The position numbers and the translations under genes are program-made. Shown here piece after piece: positions 41,683 to 50,455 of a stretch of DNA of 64,000 nucleotides. Positions within the stretch are counted from its first letter, which is position 1. Each line of letters opens with the position of its first letter. The notes beneath the pieces are model-generated. The model was not told where the DNA came from. It was given only the letters and a program-made list of their open reading frames with translations, and ran no database searches. Source of the DNA: Variovorax saccharolyticus (lineage in GTDB: Bacteria; Pseudomonadota; Gammaproteobacteria; Burkholderiales; Burkholderiaceae_C); the NCBI RefSeq assembly GCF_030316765.1, contig NZ_JASZYT010000009.1, forward strand, positions 124,001 to 188,000, written 5' to 3'.

Positions 41683-42723
41683 ATGATCTTCGAGCAGATT
41701 GCAACCGGCGGCTGCCAGTCCTACCTGGTGGGCTGCGACGACACCCGGGCCGCCGCGCTGATCGATCCGGCGCTGAGCCAGATCGACCACTACCTCGCAC
41801 TCGCGGCCCGCGACGGCGTGCGCATCCGCTACCTGATCGACACCCACACCCACGCCGACCATTTCTCGGCCACCAAGGAGCTCGCGCGCCAGCTGGACGT
41901 GCCGGTCGTCATGCAGCGGGCCAGTCCGGCGCCCTTCGTCGACATGCGGATCGGCGACGGCGAGATGATCGTGGTGGGGCAGCTGCGGCTGCAGGCGATG
42001 CACACGCCGGGCCATACGGCGGACTCGATGTGCATCCGGGTCGAGGACCGCCTGTTCACCGGCGACACCCTGCTGATCGGCGGCACCGGCCGCACCGACC
42101 TCCCGAGCGGCGATCCGGAGGCGCTCTACGACAGCCTGTTCAACCACGTGCTGCAGCTGGACCCGGCGCTCAAGGTGTTCCCGGCGCACGACTACAAGGG
42201 CCGCAGCCACTCGACCATCGCGGACGAACTCGCGTCGAACCCGCGGCTGCAGAAGCGCGAGCGCGGCGCCTTCGTCGAGATGATGCGCAGCCTCAACCTC
42301 ACGATGCCGACCCACCTCACCGAGGCGCTGCGCACCAACATGAGCGGCGGCAAGACGGTGGCGCGTCTGCTGGCCGAAGCCACCTCCACCGTGCCCTTCA
42401 TGTCGCTGGTCGAACTCAAGGCACGTGTCGAAGCCGCGGAAGACGACCTGATCGTGCTCGACGTGCGCGAGCGCGACGCCTTCGAGGCCGGCCACATCCC
42501 CGGCGCGCGGCTGCTGCCGCGCGGCCAGCTCGAGCTGCGCGTCAACCAGGAGCTGCCCGACCCGACCCGGCGCATCCTCACCTGCTGCGAACTGGGCTAC
42601 ATCTCGACCTTGGCGGCGGCCACGCTGCGCGAAATGGGCTTCCTGCACGCCGTCGCGCTGGACGGCGGCATGAAGGCGTGGCGCGAGGCGGGGTATCCGC
42701 TGGAAGGCAAGGCGGGGGCCTGA
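41683..42723 (+). CDS. Persulfide dioxygenase-rhodanese fusion (ETHE1-like)
   Basis: The 346-residue protein joins a metallo-beta-lactamase domain (residues 1 to about 235) and a rhodanese domain (about 245-346). The first has the ETHE1-type pattern: YLIDTHTHADHFSATKELA, AMHTPGHTADSMCI, and FTGDTLLIGGTGRTDLPSGD, which in the family bind one iron. The second has DVRERDAFEAGHIPGA and a TCCELGYIS active loop with the sulfur-carrying Cys. Together they would oxidise glutathione persulfide to sulfite and move sulfane sulfur. The gene stands alone. Confidence 0.9.
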   Translation: MIFEQIATGGCQSYLVGCDDTRAAALIDPALSQIDHYLALAARDGVRIRYLIDTHTHADHFSATKELARQLDVPVVMQRASPAPFVDMRIGDGEMIVVGQLRLQAMHTPGHTADSMCIRVEDRLFTGDTLLIGGTGRTDLPSGDPEALYDSLFNHVLQLDPALKVFPAHDYKGRSHSTIADELASNPRLQKRERGAFVEMMRSLNLTMPTHLTEALRTNMSGGKTVARLLAEATSTVPFMSLVELKARVEAAEDDLIVLDVRERDAFEAGHIPGARLLPRGQLELRVNQELPDPTRRILTCCELGYISTLAAATLREMGFLHAVALDGGMKAWREAGYPLEGKAGA

Positions 42724-42744
42724 GCGGCCCCCGGCCTCCCCGGA

Positions 42745-45003
42745 CTAGAGGCCGATCAGCCCGCCGTCGTTGCGCGTGATCACCACGGTGGCCGAACGCG
42801 GGCGCGCCGTGCCGCCCTCGGGCCAGTGGCTGCCGAACTTGGTCGGATCGCTGATGTTGGCGGCCGGCGTGGTCTCGCCCGGGTGCTGGATGTTGACGAA
42901 CAGCGCGCGGCCATCGCCGGATTCGGCGATGCCGGTGATCTCGCAGTCCTTCGGGCCCACCAGGAAGCGGCGCAGGCCTTCGGTGCCCGGCGCCTTGCCG
43001 ACGAAGGTCGCCTGCGTGGCGCTGGTGGCACCGTCGACGTTGGTGATGGTCCTCGCGGCGCCGTCGCCGACCTGGCCCGGAAGCGCTGCCAGCAGCATGC
43101 AGTTGGTCACGTCCGTGTACTTGCTGTCGTCGGTCTCGAGCCACAGCAGGCCCGCGGTCGCGTGGCTGAACCACATGCCGTCCGGGCTCGAGAAGTCGTT
43201 GTCGGCCACCAGCTTCGACAGGTTGACATCGGCCGCCGCGGTCGAGCGGGCGCCGAACAGATAGACATCCCACTTGAAGGTGACGGCCGCCGGATCGCCG
43301 TTGGTGTCCGCGAAGCGGATCACGTGGCCGTTCGGGTTGCCCTTCTGCGCGGTCTGGGCCGCGCCCTTGGGATCGTTGTAGGAACGCGGATTCGCCGCAT
43401 CGGTGCCGCCGACCGGTCGCGCCGTGTTGTTGGTGAGGGTCAGGTAGACCTCGCCGTTCCTCGGGTTGACGGCCGTCCATTCGGGCCGGTCCATCTTGGT
43501 GGCGCCGGCCACATCGGCCGCCAGCCGGACGTTGATCAGCACATCGGCCGCGTCCGCGAAAGCGTAGGCCGGATTGGCGGCCGTGATGCCGTTGACGCCG
43601 AGCTTGAGTTCGAGCCAGTTGCCGCTGCCGTCGGCATTGAACTTCGCGACGTAGAGCTTGCCGTCGTCCATGTACTTGTCGCCAGCCGCGATGCCGCCGT
43701 TGACATCGGCGGCGTCCCAGGCCTTGGTGGAGACGAACTTGTAGACGTACTCGTTCTGGGAGTCGTCGCCCATGTACCAGACCAGCGGCTTGCCGACCAC
43801 GACCGGGCCGAGGCAGGCGCCCTCGTGGCCGAAGCGGCCCAGCGCGGTGCGCTTCTTGGGCATGCTGCCGGGCGTGAACGGGTCGATCTCGACCACCCAG
43901 CCGTAGGTGTTGGCACCGTTGCGGTAGTCGTCCGCGGCGGTGGCGGCACCGGTGATGACCTCGGTGTTCCAGCGGCCGTAGAGATTGTCGGCGGTGTCGG
44001 GCGTCACGGTGGCCCAGAGTTCGCGGCCGGTGCCGGCCACGCCGTAGCGGCCGAAGGCCGCGATTTCCTTGGCGCTGCGGTTCAGGTTGTCGCTGGCCAC
44101 GATGCGGCGGAAGTAGCCGGCCCAGTTCTCCTCGCAGGTGAGGTAGGTGCCCCAGGGCGTGGTGCCGTTGGCGCAGTTGTTGAGCGTGCCGCGGGTCTTG
44201 CTGCCGTCGCTCGAGTACTTGGTCTTCAGGTAGTCGGTCTGCGCGGCCGGGCCGGAGAACTGCATCTCGGTCAGCGTGTGGACGCGGCGGTTGAAGCTCG
44301 AGTCCTGCTTGTAGCTCCAGGCGCTGCCGCTCTTGCTGACTTCGATCACGCTCACGCCGTGCAGGAAGAACTCGCGCTGCACCTCGTCGGCGACGCTGCG
44401 CACCGCCGCGTTGCCGGTGCCGACGATGGTCTGGCCGGTGGGGTGCAGGAACAGCGGCGTGATGGCTTCGTGGTTCATCGCGAGCAGGCCGCGCGCAGCG
44501 GCTGCGGGCTCCCACTTGTTCGAGGCGTTGATGCCGAAGAAGGTCATGCCGTCGTGGTGGTCGCCGGCCCGCTTGTCATAGGTGGCGGGCGCATCGGTGC
44601 CGTCGTTGAGGTAGGCCGGAACGCCGGCAGCGATCGGGTCGCCGAGCCGGTACAGCACGCTGGCCGTGTAGCCCGCGGGCACCGAGACCACGTCGTCCAG
44701 GCTCTTGGGCACCGCGGTGAAGTTGAGCTTGAGGGCCGCCGGTGCGGGTGCCGGCGCGGGCGCCGGAGCCGGCGCGGGGGCCGGAGCGGCCGCCGCCGGC
44801 GGCATCGGGAAAACCGAGTTGCTGCCACCGCCGCCACAGGCTTGCAGCAGCGCGACGCTGGCGCTGCCGACGCCGAGGCCGAACAGGTTGCGGCGGCTCA
44901 GTCGGGCCTCGACCAGGTCGCTGAAGGAAGGGTTCGAGGTCTTGTTGTAGCCGATGTCGTCCGGGTCGATCAGAGGGGTGTCCGACGGGATGTTCGCAGT
45001 CAT
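42745..45003 (-). CDS. PhoX-like phosphatase (DUF839), Tat-exported
   Basis: The 752-residue protein begins with a cytoplasmic stretch and a twin-arginine signal (SRRNLFGLGVGSASVALLQA) followed by Cys, so it may be a Tat-exported lipoprotein. A Gly/Ser then Ala-Pro repeat linker follows (about residues 70-90). The rest is a PhoX/DUF839 beta-propeller, with GDHHDGMTFFG, NHEAITPLF, TYLTCEENWAGYFRR, FGHEGACLGPVVV and SSPDGMWFSHATAGLLWLET. PhoX enzymes are Ca/Fe phosphomonoesterases. No Pho box was recognised, but a 12-base-stem hairpin lies in its leader (45015-45049). Confidence 0.9.
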   Translation of the reverse strand: MTANIPSDTPLIDPDDIGYNKTSNPSFSDLVEARLSRRNLFGLGVGSASVALLQACGGGGSNSVFPMPPAAAAPAPAPAPAPAPAPAPAALKLNFTAVPKSLDDVVSVPAGYTASVLYRLGDPIAAGVPAYLNDGTDAPATYDKRAGDHHDGMTFFGINASNKWEPAAAARGLLAMNHEAITPLFLHPTGQTIVGTGNAAVRSVADEVQREFFLHGVSVIEVSKSGSAWSYKQDSSFNRRVHTLTEMQFSGPAAQTDYLKTKYSSDGSKTRGTLNNCANGTTPWGTYLTCEENWAGYFRRIVASDNLNRSAKEIAAFGRYGVAGTGRELWATVTPDTADNLYGRWNTEVITGAATAADDYRNGANTYGWVVEIDPFTPGSMPKKRTALGRFGHEGACLGPVVVGKPLVWYMGDDSQNEYVYKFVSTKAWDAADVNGGIAAGDKYMDDGKLYVAKFNADGSGNWLELKLGVNGITAANPAYAFADAADVLINVRLAADVAGATKMDRPEWTAVNPRNGEVYLTLTNNTARPVGGTDAANPRSYNDPKGAAQTAQKGNPNGHVIRFADTNGDPAAVTFKWDVYLFGARSTAAADVNLSKLVADNDFSSPDGMWFSHATAGLLWLETDDSKYTDVTNCMLLAALPGQVGDGAARTITNVDGATSATQATFVGKAPGTEGLRRFLVGPKDCEITGIAESGDGRALFVNIQHPGETTPAANISDPTKFGSHWPEGGTARPRSATVVITRNDGGLIGL

Positions 45004-45014
45004 GCAGAAGTTCT

Positions 45015-45049
45015 TTCGTGGGTTGACGATCAGGAGATCAACCCACGAA
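45015..45049. repeat. Perfect 12-base inverted repeat before the PhoX start
   Basis: TTCGTGGGTTGA (45015-45026) and TCAACCCACGAA (45038-45049) are exact inverse complements with an 11-base loop. In the leftward transcript the stem ends 11 bases before the PhoX ATG, close to or over the ribosome site. No T-run follows on either strand, so it is not an ordinary terminator. It could be an operator or an mRNA structure. Confidence 0.75.
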
Positions 45050-45132
45050 GGTAGGCAGGACCGATGACACGGCCGCGAAAGCCGTGTGTCAGTTGGATGA
45101 CGGTGCCGCCGCGGGCGGCGGCTCGGCTGCGC

Positions 45133-45555
45133 TCAATGGACGGCCGATGGCCGCTGCGGGGCCGGCCATGCTGCGGCATCGGCCTGCTCGTCTTCCTCGC
45201 GAACAGCGCCATCGGCCAGTACGCGCGCGGCACGCGACGCGACCTCCCCTGCCAGCGCCGCGCCGATCGCGCCGCGCCGCAGCGCATTCTCGGAGGCGCC
45301 GGCGTTCGAGCGCTTCAGCAGCAAGGCGGCGACATCCAGCGCCGCAGCGGCGGCGGCGAGGCACAGATGCGCGCCCGCGGTGCAGCGCTGGTCCCGCTGC
45401 ACGTGCTGCATCTCCTCGGTCGCCACCGGCGAATCGGAGACCCAGTCGACCAGCCGCGCATGCCCATCGACCAGAGAATCGGAAAACACTTCGGTGATGA
45501 CCTCGACGACCGCTCTCTTCGCATCGTCGATCTTGCCGCTGGCTGCGCTGGACAT
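45133..45555 (-). CDS. Hypothetical protein, alanine-rich helical
   Basis: The 140-residue protein was not recognised. The ATG at 45555 has GGAGAGAAAAG right before it. Residues 7-60 look like an amphipathic helical region (KIDDAKRAVVEVITEVFSDS). An Ala-rich block follows (AHLCLAAAAAALDVAALLLK), then another Ala-rich helix, and a charged tail with REEDEQAD. It is encoded upstream of the PhoX gene on the same strand with 129 bases between, including a second hairpin at 45065-45091, so cotranscription is possible. Confidence 0.55.
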   Translation of the reverse strand: MSSAASGKIDDAKRAVVEVITEVFSDSLVDGHARLVDWVSDSPVATEEMQHVQRDQRCTAGAHLCLAAAAAALDVAALLLKRSNAGASENALRRGAIGAALAGEVASRAARVLADGAVREEDEQADAAAWPAPQRPSAVH

Positions 45556-45871
45556 CTTTTCTCTCCTTCGTGGATGGGGGCCGGAGATGAATCTATCCAC
45601 CAATCGAGGAGAAATCTGCCGGTCACGCAAGCGTTGGCTGCACGACGACTCGCTCACGACTGGATCGTGCTCGTCCACGCTGGCGTACACAGCTCGCACG
45701 TCGATGTGCGCTGCCGTACAGACGGCGCGCCGCAACCGCCGACGTCGAGGCGCAGGAAGGCGCGAGGCAATGGCTGAGAAGCGAAGTCGCGGAGAACATC
45801 CCTCTCTTCGATGCGCGCATGGCGGACTGGTTGTCCGGTGAACGCCCTGGTGCTCGACGATGGTCAAGTGG
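45556..45871. other. Non-coding stretch, 316 bases
   Basis: Nothing supportable was found between the hypothetical gene and the small winged-helix gene. Short open frames exist on both strands, but none has a ribosome site or a recognisable product, and base composition is lower in GC than in the flanking genes. The promoter of the 45133-45555 gene should lie near 45560-45640. Confidence 0.4.
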
Positions 45872-46069
45872 CTAGCGACCTTGACTCAGCCGATGCATTC
45901 CTCGCTCGGTCAGATACTCGCGGCCTGTGCGGTCTAGCGACACCAGCCCATGTGAGCTTAGGCGACCGCACAGTTTCCTCGATTCGATATTGGCCGCCGT
46001 CCCCGCAAGACCGGCCAGAGTAAGCAGCTTCGCCCACTGTTCATCGTTCAGCTGAATCTTCTTGGCCAT
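45872..46069 (-). CDS. Small protein with winged-helix-like pattern
   Basis: The 65-residue protein is unassigned. Its sequence suggests a compact winged helix: IQLNDEQWAKLLTLAGLAGT, then SRKLCGRLSSHGLVSLDRTG as recognition helix and wing, and a closing helix with LTERGMHRLSQGR. That final GLVxLDxTGxxxLTxxG pattern is common in short DNA-binding proteins. An in-frame ATG at 46081 would add four residues. It stands alone in a decayed region. Confidence 0.5.
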   Translation of the reverse strand: MAKKIQLNDEQWAKLLTLAGLAGTAANIESRKLCGRLSSHGLVSLDRTGREYLTERGMHRLSQGR

Positions 46070-46276
46070 GGTTTGCCCCATCGGTTGGTGGTCTATGGGT
46101 GACTAGGTTCGCTCAGCGTGCGATGGCTCCATGTCGGGACGGACTACTCAGTGCTCTGGTGCGGAGCCGGTCCGACGCTCACACGGCGTCATCGATCGTC
46201 GGCCTTGAACGGACTTTCGACTGTTGGGTTCACCAGCCAAAAAGCAGAACTTCGCCAGCGCAACGTCCCTTTCGTG

Positions 46277-47404
46277 CTAGTCAAGCGTCCTTCGCGGAAG
46301 CTTGATTGTGAAGACACAGCCCGTGCCAGGTACGTCCCGAACGGTCAAAACGCCTCCATCAGCCTCAACGCTTCGTCGCGCGATGGAAAGACCGAGTCCC
46401 AATCCACTCTTGTCCTCACCGACTTGAACGAAGGGCTGGAAGATGCGTGAAGCAGCTCCTGGAGGAAGGCCCCCGCAGTGGTCCTTGACGTCGACCAGGA
46501 CATAGTCGCCTTCGGCACGGGCGCTCAGTGTGACCTCGGTGTGAGCGTGGGTGAACTTCAAGGCGTTCTGCAGCAAGTTCACCACAGCCGCCAGGAGCCG
46601 CTCCCGATTGCCGGAGATGCCCAGCGTGGCATCGACCTCGTGGACCGAGAACGTGCAGCCCTTGGCACTCGCGTCGAGCGAGGCGAAATTCTTGGCCTCC
46701 GTGACGAACGACTCGACCGAAAAGGCCGGCTCACGAGAGGCTTCGGCTGTGCCCCTGACCTGAGACAGCGACAGGTTGAGCAGGGCCGCCAGCGAAGTCA
46801 GGCTCCTCTTCAACACGGCACCGGTGGCACCACCGATTGGAACCCGCCCCGATTCCAGGGCCGAAAATGCAAGCGTTGCGGTGTGCAAGTAGTTCCGTAG
46901 CTCATGCACCAGCACGCCCAGGCGCTCGTTCTCCTCGGCGGTCTGCTGAAGCGCGACGCTGGCGTCCCGCCAGATGCCGAACTCGGTGACCGCGTCGGCA
47001 ATAGCGTTGTCCAAGCAACGGTTCAGCGTGCGAAATTCATCGACGGAGAACGGTGCATCGAGCTCAACGGCCAAGTCGGTGATGGCTTGGCAAAGGTCAC
47101 CGTAGTCGTGCACCACCTGGTCGACGGAAAACCCAAGGTTCAACAGTTCCTTGCCGTGCGCAGCGGCGCTCAGGCCCATCTCGGACAAGTTGGCTGAGCC
47201 ACCGCCAGCGGCACCTGAGATCCTGAAGCTCTCGTCGACCTCACCGTTCTCCTGCGCTTCCAGCGTTCTCATCAACTGGTCCAGAAAGATCGGAACGCCG
47301 TTGGCGAGCTGCGCAGCCGTGGCTTCCCGCCTGGGCCGCTGAGCAACCTTGGCCTTGCACCGTTCAATGAGCTCTTCGCGGTGGTTGTAGAGGAATCTAT
47401 GCAT
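46277..47404 (-). CDS. Sensor histidine kinase with RsbRD-like N-terminal domain
   Basis: The 375-residue soluble kinase starts with an RsbRD_N-like helical domain (MHRFLYNHREELIERCKAKV, about residues 1-140). It continues with a dimerisation helix carrying the predicted phosphorylated His167 in GVLVHELRNYLHTA, and the ATPase domain: LLAAVVNLLQNALKFTHAHT as N box, DHCGGLPPG and SGLGLGLSIARRSVEADGG as G boxes. There is no membrane segment, so it senses a cytoplasmic cue or partner. GGAGG precedes the ATG at 47404. No response regulator gene lies within the window near it. Confidence 0.87.
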   Translation of the reverse strand: MHRFLYNHREELIERCKAKVAQRPRREATAAQLANGVPIFLDQLMRTLEAQENGEVDESFRISGAAGGGSANLSEMGLSAAAHGKELLNLGFSVDQVVHDYGDLCQAITDLAVELDAPFSVDEFRTLNRCLDNAIADAVTEFGIWRDASVALQQTAEENERLGVLVHELRNYLHTATLAFSALESGRVPIGGATGAVLKRSLTSLAALLNLSLSQVRGTAEASREPAFSVESFVTEAKNFASLDASAKGCTFSVHEVDATLGISGNRERLLAAVVNLLQNALKFTHAHTEVTLSARAEGDYVLVDVKDHCGGLPPGAASRIFQPFVQVGEDKSGLGLGLSIARRSVEADGGVLTVRDVPGTGCVFTIKLPRRTLD

Positions 47405-48198
47405 ATGGTCCTCCATGTGTAACACCGGTTTCGACGAAGTCGAAGCGCTCAGTGGGGAAAATTCGGCGCCCCCGGCGCTTCGGCGAGGCTCGGCCATGAG
47501 TTCACATCATGCGCTCTGTGTGCGATGTCGGACGAGAACCGGCCAGGAACCCTGTCCGCGCGGGGCTGACATCGCCATTCCTCGATAGTGGATTCTGCTT
47601 TCCCCTCCGGAACAGCGGTTTGACCCAGCTCGGTGAACCCAGTTTCTTGCGCCGCTGCCGACGGCAGGTAGGTCTTCGGCTGCCGTCGCCTGGCCCCCCA
47701 TGCGCCAGCAAAGAAGCCAACGTCGCGAAAGCGGCCTTGACCTACTGTCGAAGCCCCTTGCGCAAGCGCACGATGGGGCCATGGGCGGCACCCAGAACGA
47801 CCACCGCCATTCGGGGATGTGCCAAAGAGGAACAGAAGATCATTTCGTCCGGCTTCGACGCGCAGCGACTGGGCCAATGTCGGCATCACACGCATTGCGG
47901 ACATGCTGGAGCCGAAGCCGAAGGACCGTGATGGGCCCGTCTGCGACATCCACGGTTCACAAGCGAACGGCGGCAACCCGTCTAAAGCACGCTTTCGAGC
48001 CTGGCCGTTGAACTGGGCCTACCGGCCGACTGCAGACCTTCGTCATGCCCGCCCAGTTGGCGAGTACCCGACGCCGGTGGCTTCGCCGGCCTGCTACCGT
48101 CGGCCAACAGCGGTCCGTCGCGAAGATCCACTCTCGAAAAAGCTGTGTTCTTCCACATCGTGGATGTTCACTGATCCCATTCTGGTCGCGGACGGAAA
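47405..48198. other. Gene-poor decayed stretch, about 790 bases
   Basis: No intact gene could be supported here. Several overlapping short frames occur on both strands without ribosome sites or known motifs, the typical look of old, frameshifted sequence. Composition is lower in GC than in the surrounding operons. Words such as GGGTTCACC and AGCAGAA recur between 46230-46260 and the complement of 47580-47650, hinting at a degenerate dispersed repeat, but this is weak. Confidence 0.4.
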
Positions 48199-48840
48199 AT
48201 GCAAGACCGATCTCTCGAAGCGATGCATATGACCGGCACGAAATCCGACACCGCTGCGACCCTCTTCAAGTCCGCGAAGGCCTTCGACGCGTGGCTGAAA
48301 AAGCACCACGCCACGTCGGACGGGTTGTGGTTGAGGATCGCGAAGAAAGGCGCCAGCGAGCCCAGTGTCACCTACCCCGAGGCTGTCGAGATCGCGCTTT
48401 GCTGGGGCTGGATTGACGGCCAGAAGAAAGGGCTCGACGACCAGCACTTCCTGCAACGCTTCACGCCGCGGCGCGCACGCAGCATCTGGTCCAAGATCAA
48501 TGTGGGCAAGGTTGCCGCGCTGATTGAGGCCGGCCGCATCCAGCCCGCGGGACAGGCCCAGATCGACGCCGCGAAGACTGACGGCCGCTGGGGCAAAGCC
48601 TACGACAGCGCGCGCACGTCCAGCGTGCCGGACGACCTGCAGGCCGCGCTGGAGGCAAGCCCCAAGGCGAAGGCCTTCTTCGCAACGATCAGTGCGTCCA
48701 ACCGCTACGCTGTGCTATGGCGCGTGCAGACGGCGGTCAAGCCGGAGACGCGTGCCAGGCGCATCGCCAAGCTCGTGGAGATGCTCGGGCATGGTGAGGT
48801 TGTGCACATCTTCAGGCCCAAGGCCAAGGCCTCAGACTGA
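48199..48840 (+). CDS. YdeI/OmpD-associated family protein
   Basis: The 213-residue protein matches the YdeI family. It has the AFDAWLKKHHATSDGLWLRI start, the highly conserved VEIALCWGWIDGQKKGLDDQ core near residues 64-83, then FTPRRARSIWSKINVGKVAA, and a C-terminal helical part (RRIAKLVEMLGHGE). Family members have been linked to stress or bacteriocin tolerance, with no established chemistry. A second ATG at 48229 is possible. It stands alone between two decayed stretches. Confidence 0.88.
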   Translation: MQDRSLEAMHMTGTKSDTAATLFKSAKAFDAWLKKHHATSDGLWLRIAKKGASEPSVTYPEAVEIALCWGWIDGQKKGLDDQHFLQRFTPRRARSIWSKINVGKVAALIEAGRIQPAGQAQIDAAKTDGRWGKAYDSARTSSVPDDLQAALEASPKAKAFFATISASNRYAVLWRVQTAVKPETRARRIAKLVEMLGHGEVVHIFRPKAKASD

Positions 48841-49366
48841 AGATCACGCGCAGTCCTGCCTGCAGTAGCAAACCGATGGGGCGCCCTGCGACTCGGCGGC
48901 GACACGCGCGACCCATTTGACAGCGACTTGGAAGACGCTCCTCTCACCAACGTCCGATTCAAGGCGGGAATCGGTTGTGGGCGAGTTCACCGTTGAGAAG
49001 CTCAATGTCGAGACGGCGTACGTGCGGCGCATGAAGTACGGCAGTTCCAGCGAGCGACTTGATTTCTGCTTTGTCCGCTCACGACGCACCACCTGTCAGT
49101 TGCGCCTGGCGACATCATTTCCGGACCCAGATTGACCGAGATCGCCTCAATCGGCGCGCTCCCGCCGCCCCCTGCCTATTTGAAGGCGCGACGGGAGGAA
49201 TGGATCCGAGGTCTTCGAGCGGCTTCAGGTCCTGCCGGTCGGCGCAGAAGGAAACCGCGTAGGAAACTGAAATCTTCGCTGTATCAAACCACTGAAAAGT
49301 AGCTTCATCCAAGCGCGCGTTTGCCTAGGGCGCTACTGAAATGTTCGCTGATCTCCTACAGCATCG
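48841..49366. other. Non-coding stretch before the porin relic
   Basis: About 525 bases without a supportable gene. It includes two near-identical 16-base direct repeats, ACTGAAATCTTCGCTG (49266-49281) and ACTGAAATGTTCGCTG (49335-49350), differing at one base and 69 bases apart. The second ends at the point where the porin frame begins. They could be the trace of an insertion element or of replication slippage; no transposase remnant was recognised. Confidence 0.45.
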
Positions 49367-50419
49367 GCGCAATCCAGCGTCACGCTGTTCGGCGTGATGG
49401 ATGCGGCCGTGAGCTACCAGACGACCAGCGGCCGCGACCTCACGACCGGCGCGACGCTGACGCAGAGCCAGACGGCGCTGCGCAACTCCGGCTACAACGC
49501 GAGCCGCCTGGGACTGCGCGGCACGGAGGACCTGGGCGGCGGCCTGTCGGCGAGCTTCTGGCTCGAAGGCGCATTCAACAACGACGACGGTACCGGCAGC
49601 GCCACCGGCGGTGGCCTGAACTGGCAGCGCCGCTCGACCGTGAGCCTCGCGGGCGGCTTCGGCGAACTTCGCCTGGGCCGCGACTACACGCCGACCTACT
49701 GGAACGACACGGTCTTCGACCCGTTCGGCACCAGCGGCTCGGGCGCCAACGTCATCTACTCCGTGAGCAACAGCAGCGGGCTGGCCAATGCGAACTACAT
49801 GCGCAGCAGCAACACGCTGGCCTACTTCCTCCCGTCGAATCTCGGCGGCTTCTACGGCCAGGTCTCGTACGGACTGAACAAGAACGTCGACGTCTCCAAC
49901 GCGGCGACGAACAGCAACGCCGGGCGCTACGCGGGCGGCCGCTTCGGCTATGCGAACGGGCCGCTGGACGTCGCGGCCTCCTACGGCCTGAGCACGGCGG
50001 TCGACACGATCGCGAGCCGCCGCGAAGTCCAGACCGCGAATCTCGGCGCCAGCTACGACCTCGGCCCGGTCAAGCTCTTCGGCGAACTCTCGCGCGTGGT
50101 CAACAAGTCCGACAGCGGCCTGGCCACGGTCGACGACAAGTACGACGACTACCTGCTCGGCGCCTCGGTTCCCGTGGGTGCCGGCCTGATCCGCGCCTCC
50201 TACTCGTCCGTGCGCTTCGGCGACGGCGCGGCGGGCGTGACGGGCAGCGACCCGCGGGCGTAGAAGTTCGCGCTCGGCTATGTCCACAACCTGTCGAAGC
50301 GCACCGCGCTCTATGCCACCGTGGCGCGCGTGAACAACCGCAACGATGCCGACTACACCGGTGCGCTGAGTTCGGCGATCACCGCCGGCTACGACTTCGG
50401 CATCCGCCACAACTTCTAG
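49367..50419 (+). pseudogene. Gram-negative porin (Burkholderiales type), truncated and with a nonsense codon
   Basis: The frame encodes an outer-membrane porin from just after the signal-peptide cleavage site (AQSSVTLFGVMDAAVSYQ) to the terminal HNF before a TAG at 50417. The signal peptide and start are missing: a TGA lies at 49349-49351 directly upstream in frame. A second lesion is TAG at 50261-50263 in place of the expected codon before KFALGYVHNLSKRTALYATV. Between the lesions the barrel is well conserved (ASRLGLRGTEDLGGGLSASF, then GGFGELRLGRDYTPTYWN). The gene was probably disrupted recently. A shorter protein starting at the GTG 49394 would not be exported. Confidence 0.85.
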
Positions 50420-50455
50420 GGCTAAGGCCGGGACGGGCGAGGCCCGCGAAGGGCC

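Noticed and set aside
44745-44800. Repeat tract in the PhoX gene as a possible minisatellite or regulatory repeat
   Set aside because: It is in frame and encodes an Ala-Pro linker between the lipoprotein signal and the propeller, a common architecture.
49115-49312. Minus-strand 65-codon frame near the porin relic
   Set aside because: It has no ribosome site or motif and lies in a stretch with other random short frames.
45500-49400. Low-gene-density region as a defence or mobile island
   Set aside because: No integrase, transposase, restriction, CRISPR or toxin gene could be recognised; only an orphan kinase, a YdeI-family gene and decayed sequence.
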